Source of the DNA: Rhynchopus sp. YZ270_cl-10
Lineage: Eukaryota; Euglenozoa; Diplonemea; Diplonemida; Diplonemidae
Length of the DNA: 64,000 nucleotides
Direction: 5' to 3'
NCBI GenBank assembly: GCA_964035575.1
Contig: OZ037906.1
Coordinates: forward strand, 1-64,000
Positions 31,401 to 42,322 of this stretch are shown in pieces; within the stretch, counting starts at the first letter, position 1; every line of letters begins with the position of its first letter. The notes beneath the pieces were generated by a model. The model was given only the letters and a program-made list of their open reading frames with translations, was not told the DNA's origin and searched no databases. The position numbers were made by a program, and so were the translations under genes.

Positions 31401-34400
31401 GAAGTCTGCCAGCTCGCGGCAGTGCGCTGCGTGCTGTACAGCGGCCTCCTCCTGCAGGCCGCGCAGGCACTCTGCGTTGCTGCGTATCAGCTCCGCACGC
31501 TCGCCCTCTGCTGCCTCAAGCGAGGCAGCCAGGGCGTGTGCATGCGACACAGCCATGTCTGACTTCGCAACCTGCAGACGTGCCACCGCCTCCTCGGCCT
31601 CGTTGATCTGGCTCTGCTGTGCTGCAGCCTTCTCCGCCATGTCGCCCACTAAAGCCTTCAGCGAGTCTGCACGCGTCGCCTCCACCTCTTCAATCTGCTG
31701 GGCAAGCTCTGCACTGCGGCGCTCCTCGTTGTGCAGTTGCTGCAGCGTCGCCTCGTGCGTCGCGTTCAGACGCTCGAGGGCAGTCGCCTTGATGCGGAGC
31801 TCCTCCTTCTGCACCTCCATCAGAGACTTCAGGCACATCGTGCTGCGTCTGCTTCTGCCGGTGTCCTCTGAGTCTGCTGTGGAGGCGGCAGAGTCGCTGA
31901 CGAGGCTTGCATCTGTGAGGTGGCTCTTGTGCAGGGCCAGCTCCGAAGTCAGTGCGCGGTGCACTTCCGACTGCGTCGCATTCTCACCGGATAGCGTCAT
32001 GACCACGTGTTCGAGCTGGCACACCTTCTCCAGGTAGAAGTCTGCCACAGCCGCCTTGTCATCCAGCTCCGCACGCACCTCCTCCAGCGCGTCTGCGTGG
32101 TCGGCGGCAGCAGCACGCAGCGTCTCACCCTCAGCATCGCGTGTAAGCGCCACTGCAGACTGCTCCTCAAGGTGCGACGTCAGGAGGCTCACCTGCTGCC
32201 GTGTCGCAGCCAGATCAGCTTCCACTGTACGCAGCTGCTCCGTGTGTGCGTGCTGTGCCGTCTCAAGGTGCGCCTGCCGGTGCGCACTGCAGCGCTCCAG
32301 GATCTGGTGTGAGTTGTTCGGCGGGATCGTGGACCGTGCGTAGAGCGAGACCCACCCGCACACAGGTGCCGTGATGTACGCACGGTTCCCGGACACCCTG
32401 CTGACGGAGACGGCGGTTCCGTAGCACAGCGGCTCGCCAACGATGCGCGAGGCAAGCTCCTCCTCCGCACGCACGGTGGCACCCTCGCTGCCGATGACAA
32501 CCCACCCATCGTGGAAGGTCCTGCGCGCCACGTCCGCCACTGGCACACGCACCTCGCCACACACAGTCAACGTCACCTTCACGGCCGCCTTGTCCTTGTC
32601 GTGCACCTCGTCACGCACCACGAAGAGCTGTGTCGCCTCCGGCACGGAGTACTTCTTTGGCCCGACCGTCACCTGCAGCCTCTCCCCTGCACGCACCCGA
32701 GCGCTTTCGACCTGCGAGTCAAGACGGGCGAAGTCTTGCAGCATTCCTAAGTCGCCTGCGTCGATCGTGCCACGCAAGGTGCAGGACACATTCGCAACAT
32801 CGTCACCTGCGTCGTGCACACGGAACACCTCCCCGCGGCCGAGGCTGCAGACAACACCTTCCGCGCCGTTGAAGGCGACGTGCACGTCGAGATAGGTGCT
32901 GGTGACGGTCCACTCCTCTGAGGTATCCTCTTGGGAGGGACTGCGCCAGACGCGTTCAGGTGAGTGTGCCACGCGGGGTGGTGTGTGGCACGACTCGTTC
33001 ATCGAGGGCGACAGACTCGCAGACTCAAGCGACAGCAGCAGACGCTGCTCGGCAGCCTCGAGAAGGATGTCCCGCTCGAGCACATCTTCCATGATTCTGC
33101 TGCACGACCCAGGCGTCTGCGGCGAGCCGAACATCGTCGGCAGCGAGCTCTGCCGCGTGGTGGTGGTTCTGTCGAGGGTCGACGACTCCATGAGCATACG
33201 CCACACACTGTCCATCATCGAGAACGCTTCTGTCGAGAGCTTGCCGTACAGCTCCTCAATAGCCTGCCTTGTCGAGCCCTCAATGTCGAGCAGCTGTGCA
33301 ATCGAGGCTGCGGAGCTGGGCTTGCTGCGCTGGTGTGCCTGCAGGGAGAGGATCTCGTTGGCTAGAGTGTCGAGACGGCGGCGGAGCGTCTTCTCGCGTG
33401 CATGCTCTGCCTTGCGCAGTGACTCGACCTCTTCCCTGCGTTTGTTCTTGTCCTCCGTGCAGCGGTGGCAGTCCAGATGCGCGGGCGCGCTGTTGCCAAG
33501 CTGTGCACGCAGCGCGTCGATCTCTCCCTTGTACTGCGAGGCCTCTCTGTGGCGCTCCATCTCCGTGCTCTGCAGCGCATCGCTGCGCAGGGACAGCAGT
33601 GTACGCAGCTCGCCATTCTCGTCGCGCAGCTGCTGCAGCGCCTTCACGTCTATATCATCGCGCTCAGCGCTGCGTGCACGCGACGCTGGCGTGGCGACAG
33701 AGGTGGGCACGTGGGTGGGCACCTTCGCAGGCGCATCGACGACGTCAATCAATAGACTCATCTCGTCGTCGGAGACGTCAAACCTGCTCACCGTCTTCGG
33801 GTGTGTGCCGGACATTGCAGAGTGTCCGCTGTGCTGCTTCACAAAGACCGGCGCTGAGACGTACGACGAAGACCCTGCAGACACACTGGTGGTGCGTGGT
33901 GAGCTGTGCCCCGGTGAGTCGCCGTGGTGCGAGGACGACGACGGCGACGCGCCTGCAGTGCGCACCTCTGAGTGCAGTGCGTGGGCCACCTTCGCGCTCG
34001 TCACACTGATGTTGTGCGCAGGCGACGTCGCTACGTGCGCAGTGCTCTTGATAGGGTTGCGGAAGAAGTGCTCCCACTTCTTTTTCTCGACCTGCTTGTT
34101 GGTCGAGAACACCAGCGTCTCGCATCCACGAGGTGTCGTCACGACTGTGCTTGGGAGGGTGTTCGGGTGGCGCAGCAGCGCACTGCGGCCAAGTGGTGTG
34201 TGCGCACGGGGCTTGTTTGCGACAGATGCCTGGCGTGGTGTGTTCTTCTTCTCTGGGGGGTGGTGGCTGGTGGTCTCGCTGCCGTCGGGCTTCTGCACTG
34301 CGACAGTGAAGTAGAACCACTTCCCACCCACACCCGTACCGTAGGAGCCGCGCCCGTGGCCGCCTTCGTGTGTGAACCACGACGTCGCAGTGAGGGCGAT

Positions 34401-34622
34401 AAACTTGCTCTCGTACACAACGTTACGCGACTTCGCTGCCGCCGACATGTCCGCCACGGTGATCTTCCCCAGCGTCGTGTTAATCGTCACCGTCAGGTTC
34501 CGCCGTTGCCCCTGCAGCGACGGCGAGTACCAAAGCTCACCACGGATCTCGTTGTGCCTCCCCCCAGCAGAGAGGGTACGCTTGGCGCCCCCATCCTGTG
34601 TCAATGCGATGCGTCTGGACAT
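28439..34622 (-). CDS. 2040-aa coiled-coil protein with SH3b-like module
   Basis: Two exons: 34,622-28,588 and 28,526-28,439. The 61-bp intron has GTATGT and CACGCAG ends. Splicing removes an implausible hydrophobic tail and gives a polar C-terminus ending KQIDMSEI. I start at MSRRIALTQ (34,622) because the longer open frame begins with a translated T-tract. Order: a beta-rich N-terminal region (about 1-130); a Ser/Thr/Pro-rich, low-complexity linker; a short coiled coil (about 330-430); a beta region at about 575-765 whose last part (GWVVIGSEGATVRAEEEL and PVCGWVSLYARS) has the pattern of bacterial-type SH3 repeats; then a very long coiled coil (about 780-1950). A 285-bp segment is tandemly duplicated in the coiled coil (30,124 and 30,409). 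A cytoskeletal or flagellar scaffold is likely but inferred. Confidence 0.85.
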
Positions 34623-34700
34623 TGGTAAAAACAAAAAAAAGAAAAAGAAAAAGAAAACAAGAAAAACAAGGGGGGAAAAAAACGGTGAAAAGCCGTTCAA

Positions 34701-35543
34701 TCTGGGGTGTGTTGTGTGGGTTTGAATTTAAAGTGTTGGAAAGTGGGCCGTCGGGCAGGTCAAGGTCGTGGACAATAAAATGCACAGGGGGTTATGAGAG
34801 GGGGGTTTTTGTAGCGATCGTTGTTTGTCTTTGTTTCATTTTCATTTTACTTTAAGATTTTGTGCAAAAAAAAACCATTTCTCCCAGCAATACTTCCTCG
34901 AGAAGAAAAGGGGAAAATAGCAGATACACAAAACACCACTTTTGGAGCAGTGGACAAGACAGACACAATGTGTCCGTTTTTGGCAAAAAAAAAAAAACTA
35001 GAAAAACACCAGAAAAAACACTTGGGTAACGATTTTCAAAAAACGGGAAGAAAAAAAAAAGCGAGAGAGAGAGAGAAACGCTGAGGAGTGGGCAAAAGGG
35101 GGGCTGGAATTAAAAAGGTGTCACTTTTTCCCTTCTTTTGTGCAGAGGGGTAAAAGATGGTACACTATTTTTGTTTTCCGGTAAGTGCTTCGTACGAGTG
35201 CAGGAAGGGAATTGTGCAATGTAGAAAACATAACAAAAAGTCGGCTTTGGCTTGTGCCGACGTTTTCGCTAGTTTCCCATTATTTTCACACATTTCTTTT
35301 TCCCCTTTCATACAAAAACAGAATACAACACAATTAATAAAGGTGGAGACTCCGAGAAGGGTGAAGTCTCGCACTAAAATAGAGCTGCTCAACATTTTAG
35401 ATAATTTGTTTATTTACGTTATTTGCACCACCGTGACACGAGAGGATAGCAATCTGCCACAAAGTGTGGTTGTTTTTTGTCTAAAATGAGAGTTACGTTG
35501 AAATTTGGAGAACAAAAAAATGTCAAAAAAAAAATTAATTTAA
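34701..35543. other. Intergenic region without recognised features
   Basis: AT-rich DNA with A-runs between the 2040-aa gene and the small myristoylated protein gene. It should contain the promoter or 5' region of the former and the 3' UTR of the latter. I see no gene and no repeat shared with the rest of the window. Confidence 0.6.
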
Positions 35544-36117
35544 TCAGGGAGCCTCGGGTTCGACTGCGTCTGCCGCGGTTTCGTGCGCCATCTTAAGCTG
35601 CTCCTCAATCGCCTCTGTGACAACCTTCTCGACGGCCTTGCTGTTGGCCTCGTCCTTCGCATCACGCCAGGCGCGTTGTGCCACGACGTTGTCGGGCACA
35701 GCGTTGTTGGGGTTCTGGTCGCCCATCTCGTTGCACATCTTGGTCTGCTCCTTGGCCGCCTGCGAGGTCAGCCCGAACTGCCTGTCCGCTGCGTCCACGA
35801 CGTGCCCCAGCTTGATCTCTACGTCCTTGTCACTCATCACTGACTTGTGCACATCCTCGTCAGACTTATCCGCGTCTTTCGACTTGACGGTTTCCTTAGC
35901 CTTCTTGTACGCCTCTTGCAAGTTGATGAAGTCCTGCATGCGGTAGATCTCAGCGGTGCTGATGCCGCATGCCTTGGCCGCGAGCTGTGAAGGTTGAGGT
36001 GGTGGGTAGGGGTGAGGGAGAGGGAGAGAAGGGAGCGGGGTGTGATACCTTCGGGACCGGTGCGGTAGGGGTCTTTGCCGCTCCGGGGACAGCTGCCTTG
36101 TCGCTGCAGTTTCCCAT
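35544..36117 (-). CDS. Small N-myristoylated, helical 169-aa protein
   Basis: Two exons, 36,117-36,049 and 35,984-35,544, with a 64-bp intron (GTATCA donor, TTCACAG acceptor). Exon 1 encodes MGNCSDKAAVPGAAK, an N-myristoylation signal (Gly2, Ser5) with Cys4 as a possible palmitoylation site, so the protein should be membrane-anchored. Exon 2 is charged and helical (RMQDFINLQEAYKKAKETVK; AVEKVVTEAIEEQLKMA) and ends in an acidic VEPEAP tail. I recognise no family. An unspliced reading would give a 204-residue, Pro-rich protein lacking the acylation signal, which is less plausible. A pyrimidine tract and CCAG end 34 nt before the ATG. Peripheral membrane or flagellar-membrane location is an inference from the acylation motif. 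Confidence 0.8.
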
Positions 36118-36151
36118 TGTGTGTTGGAGTGGGGTTGTTTTAGTGTGGTAG

Positions 36152-36215
36152 CTGGCAAATGGGTGTTGGGATGTGGGAGGGGGTAGGAGGGAGGGGGTAG
36201 GAGGGGGTCACTGGG
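36152..36215 (-). other. Putative splice acceptor upstream of the myristoylated protein gene
   Basis: Minus strand: a ~50-nt C/T-rich run (ACCCCCTCCTACCCCC and similar) leads to TTTGCCAG at 36,152, 34 nt before the ATG. Confidence 0.45.
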
Positions 36216-37123
36216 TGCACAAAATCCATTTATATTTTTTGTATTCTTTTTTCCGATTACCTAGCGCGGGTTGAACGTGTGGCAGGTGTGTCTACAACAC
36301 CTTCCCTTGCTGCCGCGTACTGCGGTTTGTATAATTTTTTCGCCCTTGACCCTCAATATACCTCGGAGACTACTTCTTTGAGCTTCTTCAAAAAATATGA
36401 CAGACCGTGATGCAACATTTCACCTCGGACTTTTTCCGGCGCAAAATCCCTGAAAAACCCCCCAAAGAATTCCACAGAGTGTGAATACAAGAACGCGCAC
36501 GAGTCTGCGGCCAAGTTTTTTATCTACGTGTCAGGTGTCTTTGGATGGGGTTCATAGCGTGTGAGAAGCCAACTGATGCGTCTTCTTTGTCGCAATGCTG
36601 TTCTCAAAACACGCAGATTGCGCCGCATGCTTCATACAGCGTAGCGTTGCCGTCCAAATACACGGATCGAAGCCTTGCCATTGAAACACGCAGATGTATG
36701 CGCTGCATTTGAGACATTTATGTCGAAATGCTTCTCAAAACACGCAGATGTATGCGCTTCTTTTCAAAAACCTTTCAAACAAAACCCTGGCACGCGAGGG
36801 ACGTTCTTGAGGCCCACTTTCGGACAAATGTAACTTTTTCCCCCCGGGTCAGTTTATGGCATCCCCGTATTTGTTGATGTATTCTCAACATTTTTTGTTG
36901 ACACTTTTGCACACTTAGGATGTGTCTGCTTCTTTTCTCCCTCCTTCCTTTACCTGAGGTACATTCGTTCTATTTTTTCTTTAATTTTCTGGCCTTTCTT
37001 TGATGCGACGATTTTTTTTTTTTACAAAAGACGAATGGTGTTTGCATCATGATGTTTTTCGATTCAAATCTTACGAATTTTGGGATCCCATTTTTTGGAA
37101 TTCCCCCCAATGGTTGACGTTAG
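36216..37123. repeat. Intergenic region with three AACACGCAGAT repeats
   Basis: Between 36,590 and 36,765 the block TTCTCAAAACACGCAGAT or GAAACACGCAGATGTATGC occurs three times, partly with a following GTATGCGCT. The remainder is AT-rich with a T-tract near 37,010. No gene seen. Confidence 0.7.
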
Positions 37124-38554
37124 TCACTCAAGATAGACACGCTGTCGGCCCCCTTTAAGCGACCGCAACGTTTCTATCGTGTCAAGCAGGGGTGTGCCTG
37201 CGTTTGCCTTGCGGATGCCCTCTACGTGTACTGTGTGCATCTTGAGGAGACCTTTGTAGGACTCCGTTGTCTTGTCGGGCATGCATGTGTCCAGGGTCTC
37301 GAGGTACTCCTCCTCGTAGACGAGGCGCGCAAGGGTGCGTTGTGTCGACGGCTTCTGCAGGAACTTCACCTGTGTGGGAAGGTGCTGCTTCAGCAGCGGC
37401 AGCGGCGAGCTGTACATGTGGTCGAAGTTCTGCGGGCTGTCCTTATGTCTGTCGTACCAGATGGAGAAGCAGTAGCGTTCTGCGACCGCAGGCAGCACCT
37501 TGTGGCTCATCACCTCGCTCAGGAAGAACACCGCACGGTTGAAGCGCGGCGCCACCACAACCTCCTCGTCACCAAGGAATGGGAGCAGCGCAATCTCGCC
37601 CCCATCCCCCGCCTTCCACGCCTTGTTTAGGTACACCACGCAGGTCACACGGCGCTTGTTGTTCCCCGGGTTGTCGATGTGCCACGGAAAGGACCCGCCG
37701 CCCTCATTCCACTGCAGCTTGATTGCACGCTGTCCTGCATCCTTGTCGAAGAGCAGCTCCCCTGCACCGCTCTCTTCCAACGCCTGAGGGATGTCGGGTG
37801 CGGAGAACAGTGCGTCCAAGCGGGGGTACTCTGCCGCCACGGTGTCAGTGCCTGTGAACGCACCATGCAGGTCGACTTCGAATACGTGTGGCTTGTCGAA
37901 GGGCGTGACCGTCCCGGCATCGTTCTTGAAGTACGTCCGGTTTGGCGCAAGGTAGCTTCGCGGGCTTGTCCTGTGCACAAGGTGCTTCACCTCAGCGAGA
38001 ACCTCGTCTGCATGGGTTGCATGGAAGTAGTCATCCACGACGGCATAGCCACGCGACATGAGCTGGTCCACACAGTCCCCTAGGCTGCCCTTCGCTTGGA
38101 TGCGCGCAACGCAGGTGGACATGAAGTTCTCCGGCACCTTCAGGGTCTCTTGCACTTCGGCGATGGTGGCGAGGATGGACTCCTTGTTCGCAGCACTGCC
38201 GTCACAGAGGGCGGCTGCGTTCTCAAAGTGCTCGAGGGAGGCGGAGAGACGCCCGCATCCCTGCAGGGCACGGCCCTTCCTCCAGAGCGGCTTCCATGCT
38301 GAGGGTGTGAAGGACAGCGCCTGGTCGCATGCGGCTGCGGCTGCGTCCCAGCGTTTGAGACGAAGCAGACACTCTGCCTTGTTCGAGGCAACAATACTCA
38401 AGGCAGCAGTTGTCTCAGGTGTCCCTGCATGTGCCAGCGCCGCATCATACTCCACGAGAGCAGCCTCATACGCACCACTCTTGAAGCACGCATTCCCCTT
38501 CTCCTTCTCCTCAGCAATGCACCTCACTGCATCAGAGAGAGACTCTGTGCTCAT
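37124..38554 (-). CDS. TPR - 2-oxoglutarate/Fe(II) dioxygenase (prolyl 4-hydroxylase-like)
   Basis: A 476-aa protein. Residues about 12-118 form three tetratricopeptide-like helix pairs (EKEKGNACFKSGAYEAALVE, NKAECLLRLKRWDAAAAACD, RKGRALQGCGRLSASLEHFE). Residues about 165-375 form a double-stranded beta-helix dioxygenase with the iron facial triad H292-x-D294 in FPWHIDNPG and H351 in MSHKVLP, and the 2-oxoglutarate-binding R360 in ERYCFSIW. This matches the P4Hc fold, which hydroxylates proline or other side chains with O2, 2-oxoglutarate, Fe2+ and ascorbate. The TPR part probably binds a protein substrate or chaperone. It has no signal peptide, so it is cytosolic or nuclear, unlike collagen hydroxylases. 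The substrate is unknown. A long C/T tract precedes the ATG. Confidence 0.88.
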   Translation of the reverse strand: MSTESLSDAVRCIAEEKEKGNACFKSGAYEAALVEYDAALAHAGTPETTAALSIVASNKAECLLRLKRWDAAAAACDQALSFTPSAWKPLWRKGRALQGCGRLSASLEHFENAAALCDGSAANKESILATIAEVQETLKVPENFMSTCVARIQAKGSLGDCVDQLMSRGYAVVDDYFHATHADEVLAEVKHLVHRTSPRSYLAPNRTYFKNDAGTVTPFDKPHVFEVDLHGAFTGTDTVAAEYPRLDALFSAPDIPQALEESGAGELLFDKDAGQRAIKLQWNEGGGSFPWHIDNPGNNKRRVTCVVYLNKAWKAGDGGEIALLPFLGDEEVVVAPRFNRAVFFLSEVMSHKVLPAVAERYCFSIWYDRHKDSPQNFDHMYSSPLPLLKQHLPTQVKFLQKPSTQRTLARLVYEEEYLETLDTCMPDKTTESYKGLLKMHTVHVEGIRKANAGTPLLDTIETLRSLKGGRQRVYLE

Positions 38555-38556
38555 TT

Positions 38557-38612
38557 CTAAGGGGAAGCTGGAAGAGGGGGCGGGGGAGGAGGAGGAGGAG
38601 AGGAAAATGATG
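38557..38612 (-). other. Putative splice acceptor upstream of the TPR-dioxygenase gene
   Basis: Minus strand: a ~40-nt pyrimidine run (TCCTCCTCCTCCTCCCCC) followed by TTCCAG (38,568-38,570) and then CCTTAG (38,557-38,558), the latter 2 nt before the ATG. It is among the clearest such sites in the window. Confidence 0.5.
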
Positions 38613-39164
38613 TTAGCTCATAGGGGAGTTCGAATTGAGTGAAACAGAGCATTTGGTCTGTTGGAAAGTGAGAAAAAAAAAAATAGTGCGATGTTTGGAA
38701 CAAAACAAAACTAGCCGAACAATATTACCCCATAACCCCCAATAAAAGTGTATGAACACGCGGACCGCAAGAAAAATGTGAAGTTGCCCAGTGCTAACGT
38801 CTCTCTGGAGACAGGCAAAGGTTTTCCGCGTGGGCCGAAACCATGGAGGGTACTTCATTGGAAACAAACGAGAAGAACAGTTTATAAGATGACCCTAAGC
38901 CTCTCGTGCTTAGTCACCTTGATCACATTCGTTATCGCGCAGCCAGCCGGCTACAAAATATAAAAATAGAATTGCAAACGCCTCTGGTGCCTCGGGTGTC
39001 GGACCAACAAAGTGAAAGTGACAAGTGACACCTCCTTCAGACACAGCACCACTGCCAAACATACCCCAAACCCAAAGCCCGAATTCAAAAAAAAAAAAGT
39101 GAGCACAACAAATAAAACACAAAAAATTCACGCCTTTTTTTTATGAGCCCGCACACTGTTGCCT
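38613..39164 (-). repeat. Intergenic region with dispersed hairpin, copy 2
   Basis: Contains the dispersed intergenic element at about 38,880-38,926. On the minus strand it reads AAGGTGACTAAGCACGAGAG, then GCTTAGGGTCATC and TTATAAAC. CTAAGC (38,895-38,900) and GCTTAG (38,908-38,913) form a 6-bp stem. To its right is GCAAACGCCTC, a motif also seen near 54,491. No gene seen. Confidence 0.6.
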
Positions 39165-41049
39165 TCACTGTGGCAGCGTGCTGTACCTTCTGTGAGGGAT
39201 CACTGGAGGGGAGACTGTTGGAGGCGACGTTGTTTGCCGTGTTGTGTCGATGCTCTGTTGTTGTGGTTTAAAATTTTGTATTTTTTGATTGAAATGGTTG
39301 CACCACTCTGCCCTTATGTCTACATACCTCGGTGCGGAAGACGTCGGGGATGGGACGGCTGAACTGCCTATTCAGGTCGGACACACCACCTGCAGGGGGG
39401 AAGTCGAACTGCTGGCTGGAGGACGAGTTGCTGCGTGCATGCCCACGCTGCATCGCGCCACTGTTCTGGTTCTCGATGCCACCACTCTGGGTCTGCTCGC
39501 TCTGCCTGTCTTTGTTTGACACCTGCTCCTGCGACCCTGACGGCCACTTCCCACTCGTAATCTGCTGCTCCTCCGACGGCGTTCTGAAATACCGCACCGG
39601 AAAGATCGCAATGTTCGACAACCCCATGAGTGCTGCCATGACCACCAACGTAGGTGTCCCAAGCGTATCCACAAAGCTGTCCGACACTGCGTAGCCCACA
39701 CCAATCCCAAAGCACGCCCCCAACGCAACAAGCGGGTAGTACACAGAGAACTCATTGCCACCAAGCATCTCTGAGACGAATGCGGGGACAATAGCGGGGT
39801 TGCCGCTCCAGGCAAAGAAGATGATCGCACTCCACATGTGGAAGAGGCCGTTGTTGCGCACGAAGGGGTACGACAGGCAGAAGGCACCGCTGGTGACGGA
39901 GACACCCATGAGCGCGTAGTGGTAGCCTGCTGCGTCGGAGACCATGCCCCAGATGAGACGCCCTGCAATGGACGCAACACGTGCCCAGATCTCTGCGTCA
40001 AAGGTGTCGTCCTCTGCCGTCGACGCCACCACCTGCAGGCGGATGTCGCTGTAGTTCTGTGTCACCAACGTGCCCGACACATACGTGCAGAAGGTCATCA
40101 CCGGGAGCAGCCAGAACCACCACTCCCGCACCAAGGGGTACCCAGTGTAGATGCCACCCTGCCCACAGCAGAGCTTCTCGACAAGGTCGCGTACATGGCG
40201 CAGCCCTGTGCGTGTGTTCTCCTCCGCCGCGTTCGGCCCATCAAAGGCAGGGTCGTTCGTCGACCCCGTCAGCGTCTGCGAACGTGGCCGCCCCCTCTGC
40301 AGCAAATGGTACTGTGCCTCAAACTGCACGCGCAGCATGACCTCCTTCGGGTCCGGCAGGCACACCGCCCCCGCAAACAGCGCAGACGCGTAGTACAATG
40401 CCAGCAGCCGCAGTGCGAAGGGAAGTCTCTTGTAGACCTCGTACTCCACAACGTCGTCTTCGCCGGGCATTTCGTCCAGACGCAGGAGCACCGCGGTGAT
40501 AACGTTCTGCACCAATTCGCCTGACGCAAAGCACGCAGAGGCGAACCCCATCAGCACGCCAGAGGTATGCGGGAAGCACTTCGCCACATAGAACAGCGGT
40601 ACTATGTAGGTCCCGCAGGCAGCCCCGAGCAGCACACCGTAGCAGAAGATGAACCCAACCAGAGATGTGCACAGCGACGCAAGGATAAGACCTGCACCGC
40701 CGATGACTGCACCGATCATCACGACGAACTTCGGGTTGCGCATCTCCTCCATGAGCCTCCCGAAGAAGAGCATCGACACACCGAAGGAGAACCACGCCAC
40801 CACGTTCACATCCATCACATCGCCACCAGTCCGTTCGTGCCCTGCAGCGCCTGCCTTCCAGCCGAGGTACGCACTCACAACCTGCTTGAGTCGTGACCAG
40901 CTCTGGATGCCGCCCAAGGGTATCATGATAAGCGTCGTCGCAACCATAAATCGCACCATAGGCCACAGAGGCCGTCCGCCACGCCCGTCCATCACCTGGC
41001 GTGCTTCCGCCACGTCGCCACGCTGCCATTGTGGTGGGGGTGACGACAT
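39165..41049 (-). CDS. MFS transporter, 603 aa, oxalate/formate-antiporter-like layout
   Basis: Two exons: 41,049-39,328 and 39,254-39,165, with a 73-bp intron (GTATGT donor, ACAACAG acceptor). Without splicing the frame would run into a basic tail of intronic sequence; spliced, the protein ends STLPQ. The start MSSPPPQWQRG is preferred over an upstream in-frame ATG because that extension has a non-coding look. Twelve hydrophobic helices can be counted: six before and six after a charged central loop containing PRSQTLTGSTNDPAF. The first half has the NxxxWFSFGVSMLFFGRLMEE pattern (loop 2-3 motif of MFS) and LLGAACGTYIVPLFYVAKCFP, as in the OFA/monocarboxylate-porter-like branch. The tail is Ser/Thr/Gln-rich. 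A small-anion or monocarboxylate substrate is only suggested by this similarity. Confidence 0.85.
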
Positions 41050-41219
41050 CGTGCTGTTGTGTTGTGCTGTGTGCAGCGCACAGCTGTACTTTCCTGAGGG
41101 TGTGAGTGTTGCAAAGAGTTGAAAGGTGCAAAACACCTCTGCGGGACAACAAAACCCACAAAATGCTGAAGCCTCGAGGAGGAAAGCAGAAATACGATGC
41201 GGGAAACCAGGCAAAGTGC

Positions 41220-42116
41220 TCAGGTGACGTCGACACCTCGACAGGATGAAGCGACGGAGGAGACGCAGCTTCTCAGACTGCAGACGCCACCCTCAGAGCA
41301 ATAATATGGAACTACAACCCAGAAGCCTCCAGCTCAATGAAAGAGACAGCGTGGTTACTATGTCCTTCTTATGCACTGTGCATGCAGAGACACGCAGGAA
41401 GAAGCGCAAGGAGGAGAGGGACACAGAGGGGTGGCGCCAAAGAAGCACGACCTCGAGGACTGCCAGTACGACACCTGGTCGAGTGTGCAGATACAGGAAG
41501 GAGTGTGGCCAAGAGAGCTTCGATGAAAGCAAACTGGAAGGCAGAACTACGAGCAGACGAGAAAACAGCATTCGAGGAAGAGCTATGTTGAACCTCAAGT
41601 GTGCCGACGGTTTGACTTTGCTCGCCTCATCAACAGCCCGAAAACTGCCAAGCAGGAAGCGGAGAGCCTTATGGCGTATGCGGAGGCCTGCCAGATCCCT
41701 AGCACCCGCAAGTACGATCTGCTGCGGAGCTTTAGGACGTGGAAGCTCGAGACGGCAGGATCTGCAAACCCCTCTCAGCTTGCAGCAGCTATTGTGTGCG
41801 CAGAGGAACCAAGCGAGAAATCTAAGCAAGACTTCTCCCGTGCCGAGTGTAACACCAAAGGGGGGCACATGGATGCGTTTGGCGACCACACCTTTGCATG
41901 TGAGAGCATGGGATGCAGGACAGACCGTCGTGATGCCCTGAAACATGCATTTGCGCTCATATCTGAGGCAGCAGGGCTCAACCCCTCAGTGGAGAAGAAT
42001 TTGGGCTTCGAGTCTGGGAAAAGGGCCGACGTATACCTCCCCCTAGGGATATACGAGACCAGTAAGAGGAGGGGTGGGACATATTGGGGGGAGGGAAATA
42101 TTGTTCGTTTGTGGTT
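41220..42116 (+). mobile_element. LINE ORF2 C-terminal remnant (plus strand)
   Basis: The frame from about 41,599 encodes HMDAFGDHTFACES, DRRDALKHAF, EAAGLNPSVEKN and KRADVYLPLGIYE, closely parallel to the start of the OTU-LINE at 14.4 kb (MDSFGDHTFGC, RHNALRD, RPGDVYLP). Upstream, to about 41,250, the sequence is still coding-like but shifts between frames, with at least one frameshift and in-frame stops. Both reverse transcriptase and OTU regions are absent. It sits between the MFS gene and the TMX-like gene and is the only coding-derived sequence in this part of the window on the plus strand. Confidence 0.7.
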
Positions 42117-42322
42117 ATGTTTCGCCTTTTAAAACAAAGCGTCACGTTTAAAGTTAGGGTGGTGGCAACCTCCACCCATTTTCTGTATTTTAAAACCCAT
42201 TTTCTCTTTTTATTTAGAACTGTTTCGAACTGTAGTGGACAAAACAGGACCCTTCCCCCACACCTTTTTGCAGCACCTTAGGTTGACAAGGCGGGGAAAA
42301 AACTACTAATGGAAATCTATGT

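Noticed and set aside
28801-34314. Long plus-strand frames opposite the 2040-aa gene
   Set aside because: Antisense shadows caused by high GC at third positions; they are Arg/Ser/Leu-rich and the minus-strand coiled-coil protein is clearly the real gene.
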